From positions 31,855,564 through 31,919,563 of the forward strand of contig CAIIXF020000007.1 in NCBI GenBank assembly GCA_903813345.2: a stretch of 64,000 bases of DNA, given 5' to 3'. The notes beneath the pieces were generated by a model. That model saw only the letters and a list, made by a program, of their open reading frames with translations. It made no database searches and had not been told where the DNA came from. This DNA comes from Owenia fusiformis. Taxonomy: Eukaryota > Annelida > Polychaeta > Sabellida > Oweniidae. Numbering within the stretch: the stretch's first letter is position 1; every line of letters begins with the position of its first letter. Both the position numbers and the translations under genes were made by a program. Positions 48,001 through 59,704 of this stretch are shown here, one piece after another.

Positions 48001-51000
48001 ACATATCCTCCAAAACATTGCTTACTTTCTTTTTATAGACATTGAATGGTATTTCTGGATAAGTGAATTAGTGTTTATCTGGGTAATCAATGGATTATAG
48101 TCACTCAAAGTTACTGAGCATCCAGTTTTGGCACTTCAATTGTGTTGGTGAAGTTACACATATTTCAGTCAAATTCATGCTGAGCACAACATTTTGGTTT
48201 CAATTTTATAATCTCTATACATGACCCTGGTGATGAAGAGTCAGAATCAGTCAAAAAAACTAAACCGGAAAACTGTGCTCATTGTGATAACTAAAAGTCA
48301 AGCAACTTTTTTTCTGATATTTCTTACATCAAATGCCAACCATGTTGTTTTTCCCCCTTTAAATTAAACTGGCGGGAAATTCAAAAATGTGAAAAAAATT
48401 AGTCCTTAAATATATTTCAAAAATATGATTTTCTTTTTTATTCTTCATGGGTCTTAAGTTATTTCTTCTTTGTATGTCACACATGTTGCCATTGGTGTTT
48501 TTTCTATGATAATGACTATTTTTGTCGTTGTTAAGATACTTATTCTGACTCTCAGCAGGGGGTTAATTATGCATCAAAACTCGTGAAAAAGTAAATATAC
48601 TTATCAAATATAACTAGGACAGTAATAAAATCATAGTTCACATTCATTTGACTGAGGGACCAAAAGGGTATATATCCAGACACATCCTTTGAACTTTTAA
48701 TATACCAAATTAAAAATAAGTAAATTCCCTATCCACTGGTATATAATATGACATGTTTTCATACAAAAATCAATATTTATTTTTGAAATAAAGCAATCGT
48801 CGATGATCATTTGTCAAAGGAATTGCCTGATCAAGAATGAAAATGTTGGATGAATACTCATTTTAGGCTTTCTCTCTCAAATATTAGAAATTATTTGACA
48901 TAGCACTATATTTTCCATGATTGTTTCATCTGTCTTACATAAGGTTGACCTACATGTAATCCCACATTGACACATATAGAGTCAGATTTTTGCAGCACTG
49001 GGATTTTTTAATAGCTCCCTCGTGTTTTGCTATGTATGACTGCCACAGAAAAGTCAATGGTACAGTGTTACTGATAAAAGATCATAGTCTACATTACATT
49101 GAAGACCTTTTTTGTGTTTTAGTGTCCCCAGACGTGGATGAAATACTGACTGAAGATGTATTCATATCAAAGGTTTACGATAAGTTAAAAGATATACATG
49201 TAGACTTGGAGACAAAGGTGGATGAAGATGATCCTCAGTCTGTGGCATTTGACCAAGCAAATCTTAGAACCAAGGTAGGAAGTTAACCCATGCTATCACA
49301 TTATGTATATCAACTAAATAATGTATCTATTAATCTGGAAGAGAGCTGGTCTCTCAGTATAGTCTTAAATAAAAAGGGATTCTCTGATGATTCTCTGTAC
49401 TGCTATTTTGTAACTGAATCGTGTTCTCCATTGGCCTCTGTCATAACTTCAAGTTAACTTCATTATCTATCACACATCTTCGACTTACAGGATGGTTTTA
49501 ACACAAAGTGTTGGAGCAACTGAAATATTGTGAATCAAGATGCTGTCGAAAAAGATTTGGTGTTTAATAATTGTATTTTACAGATTCTACAATACCCAAC
49601 CAAGACAGCTGGTGCAATGGTTGACTACACACTGGACACGGTATCAAAGCAAGGCTCTTACTGGCTCCGGTCAATGATCCCCACCAACCAGATTTACATG
49701 TTGACAGCCTTTCTCTTGTACAGCCTTATGACGTTCAAGGCCTTTATGTTCATCTTACCATTATTCACTTTAGCTGTTGGATTCACAGCTTTAGTGATAT
49801 GTTCACTACAAATGATGCACAGCAAGAAAAAACTGAAAGACGTTCAATCATGGACAAAGGTTCTTAAGAAGTTCAATGAATCATTGAGTGATGATGTTAC
49901 AGAAGCAGAATTCGCGTGGCATACCATGACGCCGTATTGGGTTTTCTTTCCGATGTTGATTGTTTCAGTAATGTCATTTTCTGTTGCCAGTAAGGTCTGG
50001 GTACCATGTTCTGAGATGTGTATTCTATCCATCGTGTTTAGTTTCTGGTGCTTCTTTGCTCTAAGTGAGACTTACGATATTATGTTAATCTTATCCATGG
50101 TCTTGAATTTCATCTCCACCCTCCCTATGTTCTTCCATGACTTCCCTCGGATACCAGTCCTCTACCATATTGTGAACGTATTCACTGGTAGCATCTTCTC
50201 CTTTGAGGTGATGAATGGGATACAACTCAACGTAGGGATACCGTCATTCATTTATGTCACGATCCCTATTGTTTTCCTACTTATAGCTATCCAGAAATCC
50301 TGGCAGGGAACATACAGGAAACTCATTCCACATTTGGTTTTCTTTTTCTGGTGGCAGCTGGCAGCTTTATTTTTCACATTTTCCACGTGGTCAGGCTTGG
50401 CTAGAGCATCTTTGGGTTACGTTATGCTGGTTGTACTTATGCCAGTTATAAGCATTGTGTTGCTATTAGGAGGTATGTATTACGCCGTTAAAGTTTTGAC
50501 TTTGACGGGAGTCCTTAAAATTGTTACAACTCTTGTAATGTTGGCTATTCCAGCGGCTTTAGGTTTATGGTCACAAGGGTTTTTCAAGATCAGGGGCCTA
50601 ACAATGGATTCAAAATCAAAAGCCGTGAAATTCCTCCTAGCCGGAGTTGCAATATTTTCCTTTGTGCCACTTATGTACGTCTATACCCCAGCTGAACGGC
50701 ATGTTCACATGGACCAGACAATCAAATGGCAAGATTATCGTAACTTGTGCAGCAGCAAGGCCTGGGAAAGATCAAATATGGCTGACATCCAGATCAAATG
50801 CCTACAATTTGTTGATAGTAAAGTAGAATGGACCGGAACTGTGAAACTCGTTAAGGTTGCAGCAATTTCCAACAATGTAGAGCACTTTTTCAACAGTTTA
50901 CCGTACACTTTGTCCCACTGGTTGAAATGCGTCTATGGAGAGGAATACCCCAAGTGCGACGCAGACACAATGGGTGCGACGATGTACGAATATTGCAAAG

Positions 51001-51386
51001 TCCGAGAGAACCAGACAAGTAATTGCCACGTTGAGAATCTCAATTATTACACATTTGAGATCTGGGTTACAATGCCTATCGAGAATAACATCACCCAAGA
51101 CATAATACTAGTCGCTGGTAATCAATATAGGGCGATAATAGAGACACTAAAGGAGGGCTCAACGATAGGATTCCGGGCGAGATTCCAGAAGGATGTGGGT
51201 GGGTTAAGGCCATATCTCTTGGTGAAACATATGGAGTGCCTTGACTGTATGGTTTCATTAAATGAAGCCAAACCCATCGTCGAGGAGGAGGTATCAATCT
51301 CGGAACAATTAAGAGATGGCGTGATATTCACTGCGAATTTCTTCACATGTCCTGTTCTTGAATACAAAATCAAAACAGATCAGTGA
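36064..51386 (+). CDS. WFS1: Wolframin (WFS1), ER multi-pass membrane protein
   Basis: Coding exons 42210-42400, 42749-42875, 44496-44696, 49123-49274 and 49584-51386 join without frame break (phases 1,0,1,1,0). First-exon choices are 36064-36076 (ATG, four codons, 828-residue product), 37540-37639 (857 residues), or an ATG at 42188 without the upstream junction. Exons 3-4 match the Sel1-like N-terminal region of human wolframin: DILRDCLAKGRGI, then SDKAVRNAAKKLF. The 1.8-kb last exon, as in human WFS1, carries multiple membrane segments (roughly residues 265-595) and the luminal tail: WQDYRNLCSSKAWERSNMA, WLKCVYGEEYPKC, and CLDCMVSL. Wolframin is an ER membrane protein affecting calcium balance and the unfolded protein response; loss causes Wolfram syndrome in people. 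AATAAA is at 51612. Only the extreme N terminus is uncertain. Confidence 0.9.
36324..37196. repeat. 152-bp satellite array, 5.7 copies, built from a transposon end
   Basis: Units begin 'gtacagttggggacaaaaat' at 36324, 36476, 36628, 36780, 36932 and 37086; one unit has an extra TA. Copies are nearly identical, so the array is young. The unit start is the terminal repeat of a Tc1/mariner-like MITE found at 39.5-39.84 kb. Confidence 0.95.
37536..37639 (+). CDS. Candidate alternative first coding exon of WFS1
   Basis: After a weak acceptor (ccttag), ATG at 37540 opens 33 codons starting MMVRRNARFAKTNKSGNPGQ. It ends at a strong donor (ata|gtaagt) in phase 1, the phase required by the WFS1 exon at 42210. 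The encoded stretch is basic and has no match I recognise. If the short exon at 36064 is spliced to it, the frame from that ATG closes at once (TGA), so the two would be alternative starts or a leader with a tiny upstream frame. Confidence 0.35.
38151..38247. repeat. Hairpin with 22-bp arms
   Basis: 'gacctgaatcgattgcaaac' at 38151 and its exact complement ending at 38247 flank a loop of about 53 bases. Surrounding sequence (37.8-38.9 kb) has no recognised gene. Confidence 0.7.
39020..39475. repeat. Repeat family B, copy 2 (inverted relative to copy 1)
   Basis: Reverse-complement match to 30590-31085. It abuts a copy of the 152-bp satellite unit at 39470, so the two repeats are joined here but not at copy 1. 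Confidence 0.7.
39470..39843. mobile_element. Tc1/mariner-like MITE with 152-bp satellite unit and duplicated 87-bp right end
   Basis: One satellite unit (39471-39666, starting mid-unit) is followed by two tandem 87-bp copies starting 'gtatggcctcttgtaaattc'. Each ends 'cctgtcatttatttatgtcc' then 'ccaactgta', the reverse complement of the satellite unit's start 'tacagttggggac'. The two segments are therefore the left and right halves of one TIR element. Confidence 0.8.
40024..40285. repeat. Palindromic MITE family A, copy 2
   Basis: Hairpin 40024-40167 plus about 110 bases match 23787-24040 closely in the same orientation, differing by a few substitutions and a 13-base insertion near 40200. 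Confidence 0.8.
41363..42120. mobile_element. 758-bp foldback element upstream of a WFS1 exon
   Basis: The left arm starts 'ttaaggtaccatggaagtta'; the right arm ends 'taacttccatagcaccttaa'. Arms of roughly 300 bases pair imperfectly ('caaagataacagagttctgg', 'gtcattctgacca', 'gtgacctttcc') around a centre near 41740. It ends about 90 bases before the WFS1 exon at 42210, so it occupies that intron's 3' end. Confidence 0.8.
43720..44155. repeat. Inverted repeat with about 145-bp arms in WFS1 intron
   Basis: 43725-43857 ('agggttacagtcaaaacagt' to 'tatttatcctaacttttgtt') pairs with 44010-44150 in reverse. The spacer is about 150 bases. It lies between coding exons 3 and 4 of WFS1. Confidence 0.75.
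44392..44495 (+). pseudogene. Partial tandem duplicate of the WFS1 exon beginning at 44496
   Basis: A 104-base unit ends where the real exon starts. Its first 62 bases, right after an acceptor-like 'ttcttttag', match the exon start with four differences and keep the reading frame (ITDTNIDEVNWYLTTSESDK). It then diverges and meets an in-frame TAG that overlaps the real acceptor. Use of the upstream acceptor would truncate wolframin. Confidence 0.85.
44925..48795. mobile_element. Composite of two inverted mariner 3' ends with transposase remnants
   Basis: Left arm 44925-45155 plus 47044-47260 and right arm about 47270-48795 are inverted copies of one mariner end, sharing 'atggacgctggttgacagac', 'ttttgcaagttttggaaaac' and terminal 'caatatttatttttgaaata'. 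In the right arm 47410-47590 encodes RSPNVCDFHVWGEL and SLKDRIVNSI, the 'PRSPDLTPCDFFLWGYLK' region near the last catalytic residue of DDE_3 transposases. Stops and frame breaks show it is inactive. It fills most of WFS1 intron 4. Confidence 0.7.
45156..47043. mobile_element. hAT-like element (CAGTGGCGTAGCC ends) nested in the mariner composite
   Basis: The left end CAGTGGCGTAGCCAGGATTT is a widely seen hAT-type terminus; the right end, read in reverse, is 'CATAGCCGTAGGCAGCGGGG', a diverged match. Both ends carry 'gaccgggggttc'. It splits mariner sequence that continues on each side: '...gaccttcaatat' before and 'gaatatgtccaccatttt' after, with 'aatat' duplicated. No transposase frame was recognised, so it is probably non-autonomous. 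Confidence 0.65.
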
Positions 51387-53609
51387 ACCACTACTGGGTG
51401 AATTTTGGACTAAAACTGGACAACTGATATAGTCTGCTTTTGCTAGGGGGATCTGTTCAGTGTTCTTTTTTAAATATGCATAATATAATGGGAGGGGATA
51501 ATTCATGTGCATGCATATGGATCGTGAATATAAGTCATTATGAGGACGAATCGCTTATGACTTGCCACCTGTTGTTCAAAATTAAGTGCGTATGAAAACG
51601 CAACAAGCAAAAATAAACCATAAATCCACAAAAAACAACGATGATTGGATCAATTTTATTTATTGTATCATAATGCCATGTTTCTCCTCTTCAATGATAT
51701 GTCATTTATTTGGGGTCGTGGATGGCTTAATAATCATTCCATTTGTAGAGTAGGTCAAAATCGGCTTTGGACAAAGTTTTAGACATTGCAAGTCAGTGCA
51801 CGGGCCTTGTGCTATTGTGCTATTGGAAGATCTGCTGACCTGACCTGACTTGTGGCTTTTTCCTTTTGGCTTATCTCAAGAGCACTTCTTATCCACAACA
51901 TTGCAACACATCGAGAAAGAATCATCCACGGGCTGTTTTTCCTCACTCGAAACCCACAGGTGACTCAAAGAGCCCTGCCTGACATGGGAAGATCAGTCCA
52001 TATCTGAGTGCAAAGAAATGGTGACCATGCGAATGGATATGAATTGTAATCTTGCATGATTATGAGTATGAACAATTAATATATATGTTCATAACACGCC
52101 TTCCAATAGGACATTGGCCACTGGTTTTTGCAATGTCTAAAACTTGGTTCCTAGTTGATTTTGGCCCATTCTGCAACAGGAATGTTAATTCAACCAACCT
52201 TTGAAGAGAATAGAAATGTAGCTTCATGGAACATTGAATGAAATCAATGCAGTCATCAACGCATTCAACGGTTACGTTTCTTTGCCATTTCAGCACCAGA
52301 CTCATGTGCTGAATTTTCAAATGTCTAAAACTTGGTCCAAACCCGATTTTGGCCTACTGCAAAAACAATGATTTTTCAGCAAACCATGATCTGATGTAAA
52401 TAAATAACATATCATTGAAAAGACCAGAAATGTGGTTTCATGGTACATTGAGTGAAATAGATGCAGTTAGTCATCACTGTTCTTGCGGTTTTACGATTTA
52501 TTTGTTTGTTGCGTTTTTATCAGCCATATATGTATGCGATATATGCACATACATGGACTATAAATATACACAGTGTATGTCAAGAATAAGGACGAATCGT
52601 TACATGTCCTGCCATCTATTATTGAGTATCAGGGCGTCATATACCCTGCGTGCAGAGTCTAGTTAAACTACAGCTACAGACGAAGCTCTCTTTTAAGAAG
52701 TGAAGTCAAACGAATGCAAAGGGTAGGCGTCATACCTAAGACGTTGTATAACTATGTACCATAAACATTTATGTGTTTGAAGTATTAATTTATTTATTCT
52801 TGTTTAATCATTATGAATACTTTATATATATTTATGCACGGTACATTACATTTGAGATGCTTAAAACATGTACTTATTAAGATAATTTAATTGACGTATG
52901 TTTTTGTTGATTGCTTTATTGTCATATCATGTCAGGGTTGTATGTGTATGTTAGTGCATGACGTGTCATTGTTATCAGGGTGTTACAATGCATATACATT
53001 ATACACGTACTTAATGTATTATTTTCTGTATTATTTAAATAAATTGAATTTTTGTATCATTAATCATTAAGTTATTATTTACTTTTTGTTTTAATCTCTG
53101 CTATACATGAAATAAGTTGTTGAAAACTCATAAGATATAACAGTTGTACAAAAAACAAGTTGAAGAAATAGGTTACCCATAGAAATAGCCTTTGTTTATT
53201 ACATCTCGTTGATAAGAATGATGCCTCGATAAAAACATGATCCAAACCAGATGTAAGCATGCTTGAAACAAAGGGCAAATATCTTTTGTTTAGTCAAATA
53301 GGGGTCATGTGTAACAGGTTTTAAAATAGTTATACCAACGTTCTAAACATTCTATATGTGATGTTCTCAACCTTCCTATATCCAAGTACCGACCAGTTTC
53401 AATAAGTTGGCTTATAGCACGTCTTATTGAATCTGGTATTGTTAACCCCGCCCATTTAATAAAATTCTGAAAGTATAAAGTTTGAGATAACCCCTTAAAA
53501 AGATGAGTCAAGTGAGGGCTACTCCCCTGTTCGTTTGTCCACTAATGTCGTCACTAATACACCGACCTCCTACACTGACCACCCTAGTCATTCTCTACGG
53601 ACACTCACC
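51387..53609. other. Intergenic region between WFS1 and the IgGFc-like gene
   Basis: It holds the WFS1 3' UTR, then a diverged direct duplication (52127-52290 and 52319-52490, sharing 'aatgtctaaaacttgg', 'gattttggcc', 'aatgtggtttcatgg...acattgaa'). A minus-strand open frame at 53305-53511 has no match I recognise. No other gene is supported. Confidence 0.55.
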
Positions 53610-56600
53610 ATGGCTAAAGGGTGGACGTTGTTGGTCATCCTGGCTGCGACCATAGCAGTTTCATATTCTCAGCAAAATGGTAAGAATTTTAAATTAAGTT
53701 TTAGGAAATTTCATTCAGTATATTTTGGTTGCGGCATACGTCATCTTGAAGAAAGTGCGCCGAGATAAGATAAGCCAATATCGAATATCAATAAGGACAC
53801 GTAATATTGTTCTGAAAGTTGTTATAGAGAGAGTAGGGCTTATCTTCACTTCGAACGAGATCACCTTACCACGTTGACATTAGTCATTAAAATGATGACA
53901 AGCAAAATTCTAAACACCCGGAATAATCATTAGAATTTAAAATGCCCGCCAAAAATGATTTAACATAGAGGCTGAGTATAAAAACAAATGTGAGGAAGGG
54001 CATCGGCGTCATGACGAAAGTGGGGTGCGTTTGGGGCGAACGCACCCCCCTCTGAACCTGCCCAAAAATGTTTTTGATGAGATTCCTCAAAAAATACTAT
54101 TCTATAACAGAAAACAATTATTCATGGTCCTTAAAAACGCTCAGATTGCACCAAATAACGTCTTCACTGACAAAAAAAATTTCACGGGAAGTTTTCCCCC
54201 GGACCCCCAGATGCGCGGCCTTCTTCCACACCATCACTTGCCTAGCCATCTATATTTTCTGGAAAACGCAGGTCCCTTTTTTCAAATACTTCTGTTTTCT
54301 GTAGGCCTATGTAGGCCTCTATGTATGTTTTGGGTTTCAGATATCACGGTTTAAGATATCATGCAAAAACATTGACTTTTGCACGTTGGCGGCGTTTTGC
54401 CTTTTAATAGATGTCACATCTTAGTCGTGTATCCGTTAAGAAAAGATACCAGATTTCACCATAGCGATTTATTTTTAAACTTTTTCTTTAGAAATAAATA
54501 TTGCAGTTTTGTTAAATTTTCTCCCCCCCCCCCTCCGTTCATTTTTTCCTATCACAGGGCGTGGATATTTTTTAATAAATTGTACAAGATAGCTACATTA
54601 AGATAATTTATTCTTTATTTTTTGAAAGGGTTGACATTTTTATAGCACTTGAAGTGTTTAATTTTTTCAATGTCCGTCATTCACCCTGTTAATTTTTACA
54701 TCCATAGATAGAGCGATAATGTTTTAATTATTTCGTGAATTTACGACTGTGATATAATTCCTGAAGTTCAAGATGTAAATATCCCACTCCACTGAAGTTT
54801 GAACTGACTGCCGGTGTGTATATCATTTTACAATGAACGACAAAATAATCAGTTCACGTAAACGTTTTTTTTTTAAATTCTCGTAAACGAGTATTTTTGT
54901 TCGAAAATAGGGAGGTGTAATTTAATTTGGTAGTCTGTGAACGTTTTTTCGTATTTCCTATAACTGCCACTACGCTCATCTTGTGGAGCCTTTCATCCAA
55001 TTTTTCCAGAAATCATTTGAAAGAAATATGTTCCGAGAAGTCAACGTATAAGCCTACTTTTTGAATTGTAATGTATTTTCGCAAAAGAACATGTTAGCTG
55101 TAGATCTATCGGGCTTAACAATTTAAAAACGAATCCATCGCTTAAACAAAAAGTTGCATGTAGCAACACAGAAAAATGTTGAACCGAACAACAGAGAAAT
55201 TGAAAGTTTTATTAGGTAAGTATCCATGAACAAGCACAGGTTAATATTATAATCAATGATGCTAATGATTTTATGTGCAGGATATTGTGCTCTGAAATTG
55301 CTAAGAATGCACCGAATGGTGTTCAATTTTCGAAATTGTCTGTGTCACTGTGTGTGTAGTATCAATATCAATCTGATAAAATGTATAAACACCGATTTAG
55401 TTTTAATCGAAAAGAACTATTTAGATAAGTCTTTTAAAACGCTCAGATTGCACCAAATAACCTCTTCGAAAATAGATTCCGGGACCCCCCCCCCCCCCCA
55501 AGATGCGCGGCCTTCGGCCCCGTACGTATTTCCCGCGCCACCTATATTTTCTGGAAAACGCATCTTCCTTTTCAAATATGATCCGACGCCCCTCGGGCAA
55601 ATCTTCATTCCATTATTTCGCCGTGTTAGCCGGCATTTCCTATTCCTTGGTCTACATTTTTATACATAATATAAATTGCTATATTCATATCAATTCTATT
55701 GAAAGAAAACGGACGTTTTAATTCTTGCAAGACCTTGATAATACAGGGTTTAACAGACTACCTCTGCGCGCAGTGTAAAAAATAAGTGAAACCTATACTA
55801 ATTGTGCGAAATGAGCTGAAAATTAAATAAAGCGTATCCTGCCACGTAAAAACAGTCTTGCTTGATTGACTGTATAATTGCACGATCTTTTGCTAATTTT
55901 TAGAAATCAATGCAATGGGAACCAGGTTTATGTTGGTCTTCAATAGACAATACAGAGGCAGTCCACTTGGTTCTAATGATGTTATTGTCACGACCGAAGA
56001 AGCTGAAACAACAGTAAATCTGGATATTCCTGCTCTCAATATATCGATGTCACGCGTCATTTCTCCAGACGAGCCATTAGTCTACAAATGCCCAGGAACT
56101 ATTCGGTTGGAAAACAACGTGAAGGAAATGAAAGGTGTTCGGATCACATCCGATAAGCGTGTTAGCGTGTTTGGTTCAAACGCCGGATTGTCCGTCGATT
56201 CATTCTTGTCCCTTCCTATGACAGACCCAGAAGTACGCGAGGAGTACATTGTTGCTTCATACAGGGCCCTCCCCACCACCTTCGCCCAAGTAGCCGTGGT
56301 CGCTTTTATGAACAATACTCAAGTAACTATCGTTCGAAGAAACGAAGAACGCAATGGCTATGATTGGCCAAATGCTGTTAACTTTACCCTTAATGAGTTT
56401 GAATCGTACATGCAAGCTGTACAAGGCGGTGACATGACCGGGGCAATGGTTCTATCAGATAAGCCCGTGTCTGTCCTCTCTGGGGCATCGTGTGCCTTTG
56501 TACCATTAACTTCTCAATATTGTGACCATCTAGTAGAACAGATTCCCCCAGTTTCTACATGGGGAGGTACCTTCATGACAGCTCCTATTGCCACACGACT

Positions 56601-58271
56601 TCGAGGTGATGTATTCAGAATAATCTGCAGTCAGGACAATACCACTGTTTACAATCCACGTTTCGGCACCCGAGGCCCAACAGTGCAGAAAGGAGGGTAC
56701 ATCGAACTTAACATCGGATCCCGTTCAACCCTGTTTTTCAAATCTACAAAACCGTGCATGACGGTCCAGTACAACAAGGGTATAACCTCCGATAATTTGA
56801 GAAGCGGCACCGACCCATTCATGATGATCGTACCACCGCTGAAACAATACGCACCAAGGCACAAATTCCACACAATACGAAACAGACGGGGGCAAGATTT
56901 CAGCAACCATGTGAATGTCATCGCAAAGACTGAAGCGTCCACCGGGGTCAGTCTCAACGGTGAATTCCTCACTGAATGGACACCGATCCGTTACACTAAC
57001 TTTTCCTTTGCACAGGTGACTAATTTGAAATATGGCCAGTATGTGTTACAACATTGGTCCAATGATGTCTGGATATCCGCTAGCGTGTATGGTCACTTCG
57101 GTGTCGAAGGCTACGGCAACCCTACTGGTATGGGACTACGCAGAGGAGATGGTAGGTCACACCAAGCTCTAAGAAATAATGTCAGTTAATCGTAGCCTAA
57201 CTAAAAATGCTCCATGACAATTTTTCTTTATTGATTTTAGAAATACTAGTAACTAAACATGTCTGAATAAGTAATATCAGGAGCAAAGTAAGAAAGGGCA
57301 TTTGGCGGCAGAAATGCTTATGTCACATACGATGAATGAGTGTAGTCTAGCTACGACCTCCTGTGACCCCCCCACTTCTTGACTACACAAGTATGTTCAC
57401 ATATGGGATGTGTCTAGGAGGGGGCACAAAGGTTTGTTGCTGGACTAGAATGGGTGCTGGTGACGTCATTCTCAAACATATGCCAAAATGACTAATTTTG
57501 CCATATACCAAGAGACTAACGTAACCTAGGATATACTAAATATGTTATTGCTTTTCAGTTGAGCACCCACCTGTGCCTATATCAACTCCTGCCCCAACTC
57601 GATCAGTAGCAAGTAACTTCACAGAAATGTAAGTGGCTGATCTTATCGTTCATGTTCATCGTTCCAATCAGTTATAGTAATTTTTTCAATACTTTATTTT
57701 CAAAGTATTCGTTTTTTCAAACAGCTATGCATAGTTAGTTCTAGTCGTGATTGTTTTCCTTTTCATGACACGTTGGTAAATGTATTTTAATTTTGATACT
57801 AGATGTAAATGCCAAATAAGGATCGAGCCAAACATCACTGCTGGGGAGACATACCCAGGTGAGATTCTTGAAGAGCTAGAACCCGTCTACTACAACAACT
57901 CTGATGGAGAATGCATAGGGTGCCACGAGGTACTTCGAACATGCCCGCAGATCTGTGATCAGCGTGCCCGTGAATATTGGGGATGGGAAGGCCTTGCTAG
58001 GTTGGTCCCAGTAAACGGAACAAGTGGTAGCCGTCTACGACCTCGCGGCCAGGTACTCTGTCAAATCCACAATGGTCCTCTTAACCCACCAGGTACAAGG
58101 GTGCTCGCCTATTATGATCCTGGCAGTTGTGGCGCTCCTATGCACACAATCGCAAGCAGCACTTCTCTCTGCTGCGCTGAACAAGATATTCCGGAAATAG
58201 GATACGTCATAGTTTGGGACAGAGAATGTGATTCCGATGTGGAATTCCCACTGCCGACGGATGCAAGTTAG
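53610..58271 (+). CDS. Secreted IgGFc-binding-like protein with Cys-rich C-terminal domain, 618 residues
   Basis: Exons 53610-53679, 55904-57151, 57559-57628 and 57803-58271 join in frame (phases 1,1,2; total 1857 bases, stop TAG). Exon 1 is a signal peptide (MAKGWTLLVILAATIAVSYS). The 1.25-kb exon 2 matches the IgGFc-binding protein N-terminal domain: GTRFMLVFNRQY, PALNISMSRVISPDEP, KGVRITSDKRVSVFGSNAG, DSFLSLP, EEYIVASYR, and SDKPVSVLSGASCAFVP with DHLVEQIPP. Exon 3 is a short Pro/Thr linker. Exon 4 has eleven cysteines (CKC, CIGC, CPQIC, LCC) and the segment VLAYYDPGSCGAPMHT; I do not recognise this domain. FCGBP relatives are secreted mucus or immune-type proteins; here no von Willebrand D domain is present. 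No membrane segment or GPI signal was seen. Function is inferred as an extracellular binding protein. Confidence 0.85.
54000..55600. repeat. C-rich repeat related to the 11.6-kb satellite, two dispersed copies in intron 1
   Basis: 54020-54260 and 55430-55560 share 'acgctcagattgcaccaaat', 'gatgcgcggccttc' and 'tatattttctggaaaacgca'. The first opens with 'ggggcgaacgcacccccctc', like the satellite opener at 11640. The rest of the intron is AT-rich with no exon found. Confidence 0.6.
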
Positions 58272-59704
58272 ACAATCATATCACCAGCACACTACCTCGT
58301 GGAGAAACTAGTAGTTCAGACAATGGTTTTCATATAGTTTTAGTTCCCGAAGAGAGTATGTGACCCTGAATGCTCAATAAGATGACTACAGTATATATTG
58401 GAGTGCCTATAGACAATACATGGGCGTGGTTGATTTAGATTCAGCTCAATACTCATTTGAAACGAGAATCACGTTCAGATTCAGAGCTATTAATAAGCCC
58501 TATTACTTTTGAGAGCAATTTTCCAAAAAGTGTGTCAATTTCAGAATCAGTAATACCATCATACCATCCTTTTGCCATGCCCATTTCAAGTCAAAAAATC
58601 TAAAAAATCTTGTTTTTAATATAAAGATTTTTGTTCATTTTTTGTAATATACAAATTAACGTAAAACTTTATTGGATGAAGAAAAGTCCCTTGCCAAGTG
58701 GGTCAGTACCATGCAAGAGTTAAACTTGGTGAAAGACCAAATCCTACGCCTTCAAAAATCTCAATCATATGTATCTGGAATGTCGTCGTATGTTATAATA
58801 AATAGTGCAAAAAACTATTGTCTTTGTTAAGTTAAAGTCGACATGAATATGATACATGTAGAGATATACAAATTAGGAGTACACCCAAATGTTATCTTTG
58901 AGACATAGAAACATACTGGCAACCCCATGTCAAAAGAGGTACTTCAGTTTCAATCATACTTGAATGTGCTCTGCTATACAAAATACAGGTCGTTCAAAAA
59001 GTAAGCTAACTTTGTTCCAAACGTTGTCCATTGCTCGAATCTACAAAGAAAACATATTATGCAATATCTAACTATTCTGTAACCAAAAGGCTGATATATT
59101 TTGCAGAGAATTAGAAGTGGTTGTCAAAGTAACTTGAAACGGCACAACAGTGTAAATCATGAAGTCACATATACATACATAACCTCGCACACTTTGAAAG
59201 CCATATCAGAAATCCTTAATGTCAAACACCAATTATATATAAATATACAAGAATAACTATCATAGTGCCAATGTCAACATACAAGACGCCTTATTTGCAG
59301 ATCAGCGGGAATATGAAATACTCTTTGCATGAAGATTTGAGCACTAAAAATAACATGTTTTGAGCAACCTGTAAATACTTATCTCCAGACAAAAGATGAC
59401 TGCTTATGATAGATAATATATAATAAGGGACCATCCCATGACAGTGATCTAAATTTAACACAATTGTTCTTCGATATTATCTTTGGTATTGACATTAAAA
59501 TCAATTAACTAAAGTGCAATTTATAATCAAACACAAATGTTTTTATGTATATGTATTTTTCGAAGATGATATGTTTTGAGAATATCCCTAGAGGTTAGAA
59601 AGTCAAAGCAACACCACCCTAATGTCCGTATTTTAGAAGATACTGGCACAGTTTCTCAAATTCAATTGGACTTCCAATACATCCAGAGCCATACCAGCGG
59701 AGCA
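58272..59704. other. Spacer between the two IgGFc-like paralogues
   Basis: 1.4 kb of AT-rich sequence without a recognised exon. It should contain the 3' UTR of the upstream gene (an AATAAA occurs near 58797) and the promoter of the downstream one. Its short length supports tandem duplication of the pair. Confidence 0.5.

Noticed and set aside
53305-53511. 68-codon minus-strand frame just before the IgGFc-like gene
   Set aside because: It reads protein-like (DIGRLRTSHIECLERWYNYF) but has no match I know, no splice signals and no start context. Not enough to call.
55256-55669. 137-codon frame in intron 1 of the IgGFc-like gene
   Set aside because: It runs through a dispersed C-rich repeat (translated as a run of prolines) and has no supporting signal.
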